DNA of 64,000 nucleotides from Caulobacter sp. Root1455. Lineage in GTDB: Bacteria > Pseudomonadota > Alphaproteobacteria > Caulobacterales > Caulobacteraceae. Positions 55,740-64,000 of the stretch are shown here, one piece after another (the stretch's first letter is position 1; each line of letters opens with the position of its first letter). The notes beneath the pieces are model-generated. The model saw nothing but the letters and a program-made list of their open reading frames with translations, made no database searches and was not told where the DNA came from. The stretch lies in contig NZ_LMFQ01000020.1 in NCBI RefSeq assembly GCF_001426905.1, positions 489,758 through 553,757 on the forward strand. Reading direction: 5' to 3'. A program made the translations under genes and the position numbers.

Positions 55740-55801
55740 GTCCTAGACTTCTCCTCGCGGGAGGAGGACCCATCGCTAGACTCCCCCGTCCCCACCTGCT
55801 A

Positions 55802-55840
55802 CACGCCCCGCCTCGCTCCAGGACTCCGTCCCGGGGCGTG
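55802..55840. promoter_or_regulatory. Hairpin in rplK upstream region
   Basis: CACGCCCCG (55802-55810) and CGGGGCGTG (55832-55840) pair fully, about 110 bases before rplK. No T-run. It may end the GNAT transcript or be part of the rplKA leader. Confidence 0.45.
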
Positions 55841-55951
55841 CTCGCCGTTATCTGTTCGAGTATGGCGAGATCAAATCCGTGGGAGGGACGCCAAGCCCGC
55901 ACCACGGCCAACCAGCGAAGGCCGTTAGCTCGGCTTTCTTGAGAGGATACA

Positions 55952-56383
55952 ATGGCTAAGAAGATCCTGGGCTATATCAAGCTCCAGGTGAAGGCCGGCT
56001 CCGCCACGCCTTCACCGCCCATCGGCCCCGCACTGGGCCAGCGCGGCGTCAACATCATGGGCTTCTGTAAGGAGTTCAACGCGCGCACCGAGAACGTCGA
56101 AAAGGGCACCCCCCTGCCGACCGTGATCACCGTGTACCAAGACAAGTCGTTCACCTTCGTCACCAAGACGCCCCCGGCGACGCACTATCTGAAGCAGATC
56201 ACCGGCCTGAAGTCCGGCGCCAAGCTGACCGGTCGCGAGACCGTCGGCGAAGTGACCCGCACCCAGCTGCGCGAGATCGCCGAAAAGAAGATGAAGGACC
56301 TGAACGCCAACGATCTCGAGGCCGCGGCCAAGATCATCGAAGGCTCCGCCAAGGCCATGGGCCTGAAGATCGTGGAGGCCTAA
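55952..56383 (+). CDS. rplK: 50S ribosomal protein L11
   Basis: Binds the GTPase-associated region of 23S rRNA. 143 residues with [33 protein letters not shown] (shown in part: [15 protein letters not shown]) and [19 protein letters not shown]. First of rplK-rplA; starts after GAGAGGATAC. Confidence 0.98.
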   Translation: MAKKILGYIKLQVKAGSATPSPPIGPALGQRGVNIMGFCKEFNARTENVEKGTPLPTVITVYQDKSFTFVTKTPPATHYLKQITGLKSGAKLTGRETVGEVTRTQLREIAEKKMKDLNANDLEAAAKIIEGSAKAMGLKIVEA

Positions 56384-56387
56384 GACC

Positions 56388-57077
56388 ATGGCCAAGCAAC
56401 CCAAGCGCATCCAAGCCTGGACCGGCGATCGTGAAGCCGCCCACGCCGTCGCCGACGCCATCGCCCTGGTCAAGGCCAACGCCAAGGCCAAGTTCGACGA
56501 GTCGATCGAAATCTCGGTCAACCTCGGCGTCGATCCGCGCCACGCCGACCAACAGGTCCGCGGCGTCGTGAACCTGCCGTCGGGCACCGGCCGCGACGTC
56601 CGCGTCGCCGTCTTCGCCAAGGACGCCAAGGCGGCCGAAGCCACCGCGGCCGGCGCTGAACACGTCGGCGCCGAAGACCTGTACGAAAAGATCGCCGGCG
56701 GCTTCATGGACTTCGATCGCGTCATCGCGACCCCGGACATGATGGCCCTGGTCGGTCGCCTCGGTAAGGTGCTGGGCCCGCGCGGCCTGATGCCGAACCC
56801 GAAGGTCGGCACCGTGACCCCGAACGTCGGCCAAGCCGTGAAGGACGCCAAGGGCGGCGCCGTCGAGTTCCGCGTCGAGAAGGCGGGCATCGTACACGCC
56901 GGCATCGGCAAGGTCTCGTTCACCGACGAAGCCCTGCTGCTGAACGTGAAGGCCATGGTCGACGCGCTCAACAAGGCCAAGCCGACCGGCGCCAAGGGCA
57001 TCTATGTCAAGCGCATCGGCCTGTCCTCGACGATGGGCCCGGGCTTCAAGATCGACGTCGCTTCGATCAACGCCTAA
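56388..57077 (+). CDS. rplA: 50S ribosomal protein L1
   Basis: Forms the L1 stalk of the ribosome and normally represses its own operon by binding the mRNA leader. 229 residues: [56 protein letters not shown] and [17 protein letters not shown]. 4 bases after rplK; a hairpin follows. Confidence 0.98.
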   Translation: MAKQPKRIQAWTGDREAAHAVADAIALVKANAKAKFDESIEISVNLGVDPRHADQQVRGVVNLPSGTGRDVRVAVFAKDAKAAEATAAGAEHVGAEDLYEKIAGGFMDFDRVIATPDMMALVGRLGKVLGPRGLMPNPKVGTVTPNVGQAVKDAKGGAVEFRVEKAGIVHAGIGKVSFTDEALLLNVKAMVDALNKAKPTGAKGIYVKRIGLSSTMGPGFKIDVASINA

Positions 57078-57100
57078 GCCTTTCGACCTAGACCATGCGA

Positions 57101-57131
57101 GCGGGCGCTGGAGCGATCCAGCGCCCGCTTT
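57101..57131 (+). terminator. Hairpin after rplA
   Basis: GCGGGCGCTGG (57101-57111) pairs with CCAGCGCCCGC (57118-57128), followed by TTTGCGTTT. Likely terminator of rplKA. Confidence 0.75.
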
Positions 57132-57188
57132 GCGTTTGGGGGTCTATAAGAGCGACGACCTCATCTCGCTGACGGACATCCAGCCCGC

Positions 57189-58403
57189 GTGACCGATCCC
57201 CAAGTTCTCGACGTCGCCGTGATCGGCGGCGGGCCGGCCGGGCTGATGGCGGCCGAAGCGCTGAGCGGCGCCGGGTTGTCGGTGGCGGTGTTCGAGCGGA
57301 TGCCGACCCTGGGGCGCAAGTTCCTGATGGCCGGGCGCGGCGGGCTGAACCTGACTCATTCCGAGGACTTCGAGCGCTTCGTCGGCCGCTACGGCGGCGC
57401 GAGCGAGCGGCTGCGGCCGATGCTGCAGGCGTTCACCCCCGCCGACCTGACGGCCTGGGCGCAGGGGCTGGGGCAGGCGACCTTCGTGGGCACCAGCGGC
57501 CGGGTGTTTCCCAAGGCGCTGAAGGCCTCGCCGCTGCTGCGGGCCTGGATCGCGCGGCTGGAGGAGCGGGGCGTGGGGCTGAACCTCCGCTCGACCTGGA
57601 CCGGCTGGAACACGGCGGGCGACCTGACCTTCGACACGCCCGACGGGCCGCGCGCCGTGCGGCCGCGCGCCACGATCCTGGCTCTGGGCGGGGCCAGCTG
57701 GGCCAGGCTCGGCTCGGACGGCGCCTGGGCCCCGCGGCTGGCGGCGCGGGGCGCGGCCGTGGCGCCGTTCCGGCCGGCCAATGTCGGGTTCACCGTGGCC
57801 TGGACCGAGATGTTCCGCGAGCGGTTCGCCGGGTCGCCCCTGAAGAACATCGCGCTGAGCTTCGAGGGCGCCGGTTCGCGCGGCGACGCCCTGGCGGCGG
57901 GCTACGGCCTGGAGGGCGGGGCGGTCTACGCCCTGTCGGCGGCCCTGCGCGACGCTATCGAGGCGCGGGGCTCGGCGAGGCTGGAGATCGACCTGCGGCC
58001 GGACGTTTCCCTGGGCCAGCTGACCGCGCGCCTGTCCAGGCCGCGCGGCGGGCAGTCGCTGTCGAGCTGGCTGCGCAAGGCCGCCCATCTGTCGCCGGTC
58101 GAGATCGGCCTGCTGCGCGAGGCGCACGGCGTGGCCCTGCCGGTCGCGCCCGACGCCCTGGCGGCGGCGATCAAGGCCGCGCCCATCGTGCTGACCGGCG
58201 CGCAGGGCCTGGAGCGGGCGATCTCCTGCGCCGGCGGGCTGTCGTTCGAAGCGCTGGACGGGCTGGAGCTGAAGGCCGCGCCCGGCGTGTTCGTGGCCGG
58301 CGAGATGCTGGACTGGGAAGCCCCGACCGGCGGCTACCTGCTGCAGGCCTGTTTCGCGACGGGCGTGGCGGCGGCGCGGGCTGCGATCGCTAAGCTCTCT
58401 TAA
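57189..58403 (+). CDS. FAD-dependent oxidoreductase, HI0933/BaiN family
   Basis: 404-residue flavoprotein. FAD-binding VAVIGGGPAGLMAAEAL (about residues 8-24), the family motif GRKFLMAGRGGLNLTHSED (about 48-66), ATILALGGASWARLGSDG and C-terminal AGEMLDWEAPTGGYLLQACFATG. Related to proteins annotated TIGR03862. Substrate unknown. Start is GTG at 57189, with no strong ribosome-binding site visible. Confidence 0.93.
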   Translation: MTDPQVLDVAVIGGGPAGLMAAEALSGAGLSVAVFERMPTLGRKFLMAGRGGLNLTHSEDFERFVGRYGGASERLRPMLQAFTPADLTAWAQGLGQATFVGTSGRVFPKALKASPLLRAWIARLEERGVGLNLRSTWTGWNTAGDLTFDTPDGPRAVRPRATILALGGASWARLGSDGAWAPRLAARGAAVAPFRPANVGFTVAWTEMFRERFAGSPLKNIALSFEGAGSRGDALAAGYGLEGGAVYALSAALRDAIEARGSARLEIDLRPDVSLGQLTARLSRPRGGQSLSSWLRKAAHLSPVEIGLLREAHGVALPVAPDALAAAIKAAPIVLTGAQGLERAISCAGGLSFEALDGLELKAAPGVFVAGEMLDWEAPTGGYLLQACFATGVAAARAAIAKLS

Positions 58404-58404
58404 A

Positions 58405-58440
58405 ATCCGCTCATCCCTGCATTGGCCGGGATGAGCGGAT
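58405..58440. repeat. Minimal family E palindrome between convergent genes
   Basis: ATCCGCTCATCC and GGATGAGCGGAT pair around a 12-base centre, right after the flavoprotein stop and before the convergent hydrolase-HIT gene. Probably acts as a bidirectional terminator. Confidence 0.8.
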
Positions 58441-58464
58441 CAAAAGGGAAAGCTCTGGCCCAGC

Positions 58465-59823
58465 CTACTTCATCGCCCCTCTGATCTTCGCCGCCACGGC
58501 CTCGATGGCCTTGGGATCGCCCTTCTCGTTCTCGACGAACATCAGCGGTTTGCCGGCCACGCGCGGAATGACGTGGATGTGCAGGTGGGGCACGCTCTGG
58601 CCGACGCCGTTGTTCTGGACGATCGTGAAGCCCTCGACGCCCAGGCCGTCGACCTGGGCCTGGCCGACCCTGGCGGCCACGGCCATGATCCGCGACAGAT
58701 CCTGGGGCGAGATCTCCAGGATGTTGCGGGCCTTGGAGGTCTTGGAGATCACCAGCACGTGGCCCGGCTCGGCCGGGGCGTGATCCATGAAGGCCAGCAC
58801 CTGGTCGTCTTCGTAGACCTTGGGCACGACCAGCTCGCCGCGCAGGATCCGGGCGAACGGGTTGGTCTCGTCATAGGCGGCCTTCAGCGGGATCTGCGGC
58901 GTGCCGGGCTTGGCCGAGGCCGGATCGAACCGGCCCAGCCACCGCAGCACCTCGGCCTCCAGCGCGATGCGGCTGTCGGAGAAGCTGTGGTCGGTGTCCA
59001 TGTAGGTTTCGGTCAGCGCCTTGGCCCGGGCCTGGCGGGCGGCGGCGGCCAGCTTGCGGGTCGTGGGGGCGCCGGCGTGCTCGGCCCCGATCATCAGCAC
59101 AGGCCGGTCGGCGATGCGGGCGCTGAGCGCCTCCAGGTCCAGCTTGGCGGACGTGGTCTCGATCTCCGTGACCAGCAGGGTGGCGCTGGTCCCAGCCAAT
59201 GGAACGGTGTCGGGCGTCATGCCCTTGATCGCGGCCTTGCGGGCGGCGGCGTCGGTGATCCCGGCCTTCTCCTTGCCGATGTCCCAGGCGTCGATCAGCA
59301 CCGTCCCGGCCACGCGCGGCTCGGCGGCCGAGGCGTCGGCGGCCATGAAGCCGCCCATGCTGTGGCCGGCCACCACGATCCGGCTGGTGTCGATGTGATA
59401 CTTGGCGACGTTGGCCGGGTCGAACAGGAAGGCGGTGGCCGCCTCGCCGTCGAGCCGGGCGTTGGCGAACGAGAACTTGCCGGGACTGCCCCACGAGCCG
59501 CGATAGTTGATCTTCAGCACGTTCCAGCCGGCCCGGCGCACGGCCTGCATCAGGTCGATATTGGTCTCGTTGCCCGGGAAGCCGTGCAGGAACAGCATCG
59601 TCGGATGCGGCTGGTCGCCCGAGGCCAGGTACATCAGCGCATTGACCCGCACGCCGCCGGTCGGGACCGTGAAGGCGGCCATGTCGGCGGAGTGGGCCGC
59701 GTCGCGCGGAGGGTCGGCCACCACCGCCTTGGGGATCGGGGCGAAGCGCGGCTCGGCGTGGGCGGGCGCGGCGAGACAGACGAGCATCAGGGCGGCGAGG
59801 CCGGCGGTGAGCGTGCGCTTCAT
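58465..59823 (-). CDS. Secreted alpha/beta hydrolase fused to a HIT domain
   Basis: 452 residues. Signal peptide MKRTLTAGLAALMLVCLAAP with cleavage after AHA. Residues 25-310 are an alpha/beta hydrolase: oxyanion FLHGFPGNETN, nucleophile Ser155 in VVAGHSMGGFMA, and a late Asp/His in YMDTDHSFSD. From about residue 318 a complete HIT domain follows (AYDETNPFARILRGELVVP, VYEDDQVLAFMDHAPAEPGH, LHIHVIPR) with the histidine triad HLHIHV at 413-418. HIT proteins are usually stand-alone cytoplasmic nucleotide hydrolases, so a HIT domain behind a signal peptide is odd. There is no start codon at the junction, so it is a true fusion in this sequence. Convergent with the flavoprotein. Confidence 0.9.
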   Translation of the reverse strand: MKRTLTAGLAALMLVCLAAPAHAEPRFAPIPKAVVADPPRDAAHSADMAAFTVPTGGVRVNALMYLASGDQPHPTMLFLHGFPGNETNIDLMQAVRRAGWNVLKINYRGSWGSPGKFSFANARLDGEAATAFLFDPANVAKYHIDTSRIVVAGHSMGGFMAADASAAEPRVAGTVLIDAWDIGKEKAGITDAAARKAAIKGMTPDTVPLAGTSATLLVTEIETTSAKLDLEALSARIADRPVLMIGAEHAGAPTTRKLAAAARQARAKALTETYMDTDHSFSDSRIALEAEVLRWLGRFDPASAKPGTPQIPLKAAYDETNPFARILRGELVVPKVYEDDQVLAFMDHAPAEPGHVLVISKTSKARNILEISPQDLSRIMAVAARVGQAQVDGLGVEGFTIVQNNGVGQSVPHLHIHVIPRVAGKPLMFVENEKGDPKAIEAVAAKIRGAMK

Positions 59824-59885
59824 GGTGATCCCCCTTGGCGGTTCTCCTTGTTATCCAGGAAACGAGGGGCGAGGCCAGAGCTTCC

Positions 59886-59989
59886 CCTCTCCCCTTACGG
59901 GAGAGGGTGGCGGTCCGTGTGGCCAGATTTGAGAGACCTCTCTTCCGACCTGCTTCGCGGGCCACCTTCTCCCGCAAGGGGAGAAGGAT
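59886..59989. repeat. Palindromic repeat, family H, copy 3
   Basis: CCTCTCCCCTTACGGGAGAG and CTTCTCCCGCAAGGGGAGAA ends with GAGAGACCTCT inside. It lies in the 478-base gap before rplJ; that gap also holds the rplJ promoter and leader. Confidence 0.85.
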
Positions 59990-60000
59990 AAGGTGGCCTG

Positions 60001-60029
60001 TTGAAATCCCTCCCCAAACCGTCTATACG
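60001..60029 (+). promoter_or_regulatory. rplJL promoter
   Basis: TTGAAA (60001-60006), a 17-base spacer and TATACG (60024-60029) make a good housekeeping promoter. Predicted transcription start is near 60036, giving a leader of about 265 bases before rplJ. Confidence 0.6.
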
Positions 60030-60212
60030 CCGCCCCTTCTCCGTCGGGTTCGCCCGGCGAAGACCTGTTTGTGAACAGCGGGGCGTGGGGTCACCAACGC
60101 CATAATCGAGGAAGAGCCCTTCCTCGCCGTCGGGAGACAGGGATGGACAAGACCACGCTATTTTCCGCCTACGGGATGGGGACGCGCGGCTGACTTTCCT
60201 TGGAACAGGCTG

Positions 60213-60276
60213 ATGCAACTCGCGTGCGGGAGCGATCCCGCTTGTGACGCGCATTTGGCTGCCGGAATGGTCCGGC
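60213..60276 (+). promoter_or_regulatory. L10 leader structure of rplJL
   Basis: An interrupted hairpin pairs CGCGT-GCGGGA (60221-60231) with TCCCGC-TTGTG-ACGCG (60236-60251), followed by a perfect GCCGGA/TCCGGC hairpin (60261-60276). In other bacteria the L10-L12 complex binds an interrupted stem in this leader to repress rplJL. The pairing is seen; the function is inferred from position. Confidence 0.5.
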
Positions 60277-60301
60277 CGCTGTAATTGAGTAGGAGACCGC
60301 A

Positions 60302-60820
60302 ATGGACCGCGCTCAAAAGCAGGAGTCGATCGAGGCGCTGAAAAGCGTGTTCGCCGACGCCGGCGCTGTCGTCGTGACCCACTATTCGGGCATGACCGTT
60401 GCGGAAATGACTGAACTGCGCGCCCGCCTCCGCAAGGAAGAGGGCACGTTCCAGGTGGTGAAGAACACCCTGGTCCAGAAGGCGCTCGACGGCTCGATCG
60501 GCGAAAAGGGCGACGCCCTGTTCACCGGCCCGGTCGCCATCGCCTATGGCAAGGATCCTGTCTCCGCCGCCAAGATCGTCACCCAGTACGCCAAGGAAAA
60601 CGACAAGCTTAAGCTGGTCGGCGGCATCCTGGGCCAGACGAACGTTCTGGACGAAACCGCGGTGCGGGCCCTGGCCACGCTGCCGTCGCTCGACCAGATC
60701 CGTGGCAAGCTTATCGGCCTCATCCAGGCTCCGGCGACCAAGATCGCTGGCGTCCTGCAGGCCCCGGCTGGCCAACTGGCTCGCGTCTTCAACGCCTATG
60801 CGACCAAAGACGCCGCGTAA
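60302..60820 (+). CDS. rplJ: 50S ribosomal protein L10
   Basis: Base of the L12 stalk and translational repressor of its own operon. 172 residues: MDRAQKQESIEALKSVFADA, VVVTHYSGMTVAEMTELRARL, QVVKNTLVQKAL and the C-terminal helix APAGQLARVFNAYATKDAA that binds L12 dimers. Followed by rplL after 44 bases. Confidence 0.98.
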   Translation: MDRAQKQESIEALKSVFADAGAVVVTHYSGMTVAEMTELRARLRKEEGTFQVVKNTLVQKALDGSIGEKGDALFTGPVAIAYGKDPVSAAKIVTQYAKENDKLKLVGGILGQTNVLDETAVRALATLPSLDQIRGKLIGLIQAPATKIAGVLQAPAGQLARVFNAYATKDAA

Positions 60821-60864
60821 CGGTCATCTCCGCATAAATCCCTCATCCTCTAAGGAACTTACAC

Positions 60865-61248
60865 ATGTCCAAGCTCGAAAAGCTGGTTGAAGAACTGTCC
60901 ACCCTGTCGGTCCTGGAAGCCGCTGAGCTCTCCAAGCTGCTCGAAGAAAAGTGGGGCGTCTCGGCCGCCGCTCCGGTCGCCGTCGCCGCCGCTGGCGGCG
61001 CTGCCGCCGCTCCGGCCGAAGCCGCCGAAGAGCAAACCGAATTCACCGTCGTCCTGACGGACGGTGGCGACAAGAAGATCAACGTGATCAAGGAAGTCCG
61101 CGGCGTTCGTCCGGACCTGGGCCTGAAGGAAGCCAAGGACCTGGTCGAAGGCGCTCCGCAGAACGTCGTTGAAAACGTTTCGAAGCAAATCGCCGAAGAA
61201 GTCGCCAAGAAGCTGACCGAAGCCGGCGCCAAGGTCACCGTGAAGTAA
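60865..61248 (+). CDS. rplL: 50S ribosomal protein L7/L12
   Basis: Stalk protein that recruits translation factors. 127 residues: N-terminal dimerisation part [21 protein letters not shown], an Ala-rich hinge (residues 34-56) and the conserved C-terminal domain [20 protein letters not shown] and [14 protein letters not shown]. Terminator follows at 61327. Confidence 0.98.
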   Translation: MSKLEKLVEELSTLSVLEAAELSKLLEEKWGVSAAAPVAVAAAGGAAAAPAEAAEEQTEFTVVLTDGGDKKINVIKEVRGVRPDLGLKEAKDLVEGAPQNVVENVSKQIAEEVAKKLTEAGAKVTVK

Positions 61249-61326
61249 TTCACGTCCCCATGCCCAAGCCTTCAAGGGTGGGCGCATGGGGGACCTGCCG
61301 GCGTCAGTTTTCTGACGCACGCGTTG

Positions 61327-61362
61327 ACGGCCCCGGAGGGAAACCTCCGGGGCCGTTTTCTT
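61327..61362 (+). terminator. Rho-independent terminator of rplJL
   Basis: ACGGCCCCGGAGG (61327-61339) pairs perfectly with CCTCCGGGGCCGT (61344-61356), followed by TTTCTTTT. Confidence 0.92.
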
Positions 61363-61384
61363 TTGGCCCGTCGCCGTCTCGTTT

Positions 61385-61400
61385 TGGCACGAGACTTGCA
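61385..61400 (+). promoter_or_regulatory. Sigma-54 promoter
   Basis: TGGCAC-GAGAC-TTGCA matches the sigma-54 consensus (TGGCAC-N5-TTGCA) with the GG and GC elements correctly spaced. It ends 31 bases upstream of the 61432 start. It sits right after the rplL terminator, so the gene behind it has its own promoter. Confidence 0.8.
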
Positions 61401-61431
61401 ACCTTCGAGCGAACCGAAAGGAGAGCTGGCG

Positions 61432-61812
61432 ATGGCGATTTCAGGGATTTCGGGCGGGGGCTATTCGACGTGGAGTCCGCTCAGCGCCGCATCGGCGCGC
61501 GGCGTGTCGACGACGGCGATCGAAACCGCCAGCGACCTGGACAAGGTCCGCGACAAGGGCCTGGTGGCCTTCGCCAAGGAAGCCAAGAAGGACGCTTGGG
61601 AGGAAAAGCTCAAGGCCTGGAAGGCCGAGGCCATGAAGAACGCGGGCCTGACCGAGGAGAGCCTGGCGGCCATGTCGCCCGACCAGCGCACCGCGGCGCT
61701 CCAGCAGGTCGACGAGGCCGTGAAGGCCAAGATCAAGGAGGCCATGGACGGCGCCAAGGCCCAGGCCAAGAGCGGCCTGGCCGTTCCCAACTTCGTGGAC
61801 CTCAGCGTCTAG
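61432..61812 (+). CDS. Hypothetical protein behind a sigma-54 promoter
   Basis: 126 residues from ATG 61432 with AAAGGAGAG upstream. The start AISGISGGGYSTWSPLSAAS is low in charge, with no classical signal peptide. The rest is helical and Lys/Ala-rich (KEAKKDAWEEKLKAWKAEAM, QQVDEAVKAKIKEAMDGAKA), ending PNFVDLSV. Family unknown. In Caulobacter sigma-54 promoters mostly serve flagellar and stalk genes, so a flagellum-related role is a reasonable guess. It lies between rplL and rpoB, an unusual place for such a gene. Confidence 0.75.
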   Translation: MAISGISGGGYSTWSPLSAASARGVSTTAIETASDLDKVRDKGLVAFAKEAKKDAWEEKLKAWKAEAMKNAGLTEESLAAMSPDQRTAALQQVDEAVKAKIKEAMDGAKAQAKSGLAVPNFVDLSV

Positions 61813-61867
61813 GACAAATCCCGAGCGGCGCGCGGCAACCTTTGCCGCCTATCGGAGTTATCTGCCC

Positions 61868-62026
61868 ATGCTCAAGCTCGCCGCCATCCTGCTGGTCCTG
61901 ATGATCGTGTTCGGGATCCTCGGCTTCGTCATGCATGTGGCCGTGGCCATCACCAAGATCGCCTTCTTCGTCTGCCTGGTCGGGCTGGCGATCTCGGTGG
62001 TCGGCAAGGCGATGAACCGGACCTAG
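61868..62026 (+). CDS. 52-residue membrane peptide
   Basis: MLKLAAILLVLMIVFGILGF and a second hydrophobic segment (KIAFFVCLVGLAISVVG) joined by a short loop, ending KAMNRT. Size and layout resemble DUF1328-type small membrane proteins. 55 bases after the 61432 gene, so perhaps in the same sigma-54 transcript. A Shine-Dalgarno-like GGAG (61854-61857) lies 10 bases upstream. Confidence 0.65.
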   Translation: MLKLAAILLVLMIVFGILGFVMHVAVAITKIAFFVCLVGLAISVVGKAMNRT

Positions 62027-62051
62027 CCCTGGGTCCGAGACCTAAGATGAG

Positions 62052-62089
62052 GATCGCGCGGCCGGTTCCCGGCGCGGGCGCGATCTTTT
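62052..62089 (+). terminator. Terminator after the membrane peptide
   Basis: GATCGCGC (62052-62059) pairs with GCGCGATC (62078-62085), with a GC-rich apical part and TTTT after the stem. Confidence 0.8.
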
Positions 62090-62097
62090 GTGGATAA
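62089..62097 (-). promoter_or_regulatory. Consensus DnaA box upstream of rpoB
   Basis: TGTGGATAA (TTATCCACA on the minus strand), a perfect DnaA 9-mer, 272 bases before rpoB. Confidence 0.4.
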
Positions 62098-62369
62098 ACC
62101 CCCTTCCCAACCCCGGCGGGTTGTCCTATATCCGCCGGCTCACGAAGATATTCGGCGGAGCGCGTACGCGTGTGTCCGCATGATACGCCCCGAGGCGCGG
62201 TCAGCCGCCCTCCGACCAGCGCGAAGGGGCGCCCGTCAGGCTTCCGGTCCCGGTTGCCCTGACAGGGGAATTCCAGCGTCCGCAGTTCTCCTGGATGGAG
62301 AGCGGCGAGGGTGGACGCTAGGTACATTCGAATTCACGCGCGGAGTCCGTCCGCGCCCAGGGAAAAAAC
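62098..62369. other. rpoB upstream region
   Basis: 272 bases without a gene. It should hold the rpoBC promoter and leader. CGGCGGGTTGTCC/TATATCCGCCGG (around 62116-62145) forms an inverted repeat, and TACATTCGAATTCACG occurs near 62332. No promoter can be called with confidence. Confidence 0.35.

Positions 62370-64000
<1,631 letters not shown>

Overview
The window is GC-rich DNA from an alphaproteobacterium. Gene content points to Caulobacter or a close member of the Caulobacteraceae. The evidence is a coiled-coil gene directly upstream of zapA (the ZauP-ZapA pair known from Caulobacter), GTTC-N7-GTTC type LexA boxes, CtrA-like TTAA-N7-TTAA boxes, a serC leader, an imuA-imuB-dnaE2 mutasome operon and a consensus sigma-54 promoter. 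No prophage, insertion sequence, CRISPR array or plasmid gene was seen. The window is core chromosome with an unusually heavy load of palindromic intergenic repeats.

Layout. 1-3.8 kb: glycolysis genes on the minus strand (gap, a small membrane protein, pgk, fba). 4-9.5 kb: zauP-zapA, a divergent aminotransferase/MarR pair with twin operators, 6S RNA, 5-formyltetrahydrofolate cyclo-ligase, YmdB-type phosphoesterase and an Ohr peroxidase. 9.6-26.3 kb: yebC, nucleoside hydrolase, ruvCAB, the cell-envelope cluster ybgC-tolQRAB-pal-cpoB, then tilS, ftsH and folP. 26.6-34.5 kb: accessory metabolic genes (GNAT, secreted M28 peptidase, thiD, nucleotidyltransferase, PhzF) and a hybrid histidine kinase. 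34.6-39.2 kb: two small proteins, then serC and serA. 39.3-46.1 kb: crotonase and the LexA-controlled imuA-imuB-dnaE2 operon. 46.2-52.5 kb: a second hybrid kinase, a CapD-type sugar epimerase/dehydratase, moeA and ferredoxin-NADP reductase. 52.8-64 kb: the transcription/translation block tRNA-Trp, secE, nusG, rplKA, rplJL and the first 543 codons of rpoB, with a flavoprotein, a hydrolase-HIT fusion and a probable sigma-54-dependent gene set between them.

The most unusual feature is a set of about 25 palindromic repeats of 30-170 bp in at least eleven sequence families. Most lie between genes, but several are inside genes. Two are read through in frame in tilS, one is read through in frame near the N-terminus of imuB, and a composite of two half-elements interrupts dnaE2 with two in-frame stops. 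One copy also supplies the apparent ribosome-binding site of dnaE2. The mutasome operon is therefore hit three times, and its polymerase DnaE2 is probably inactive or split.

Other points of interest are a LexA box overlapping the ruvC start codon, twin GTCAA-N5-TTGAC operators in front of the MarR gene, a 14-bp inverted repeat abutting a start codon at 35055, and a secreted alpha/beta hydrolase fused to a HIT domain. Functional calls rest on recognition of protein families and motifs by eye. No database search was run.
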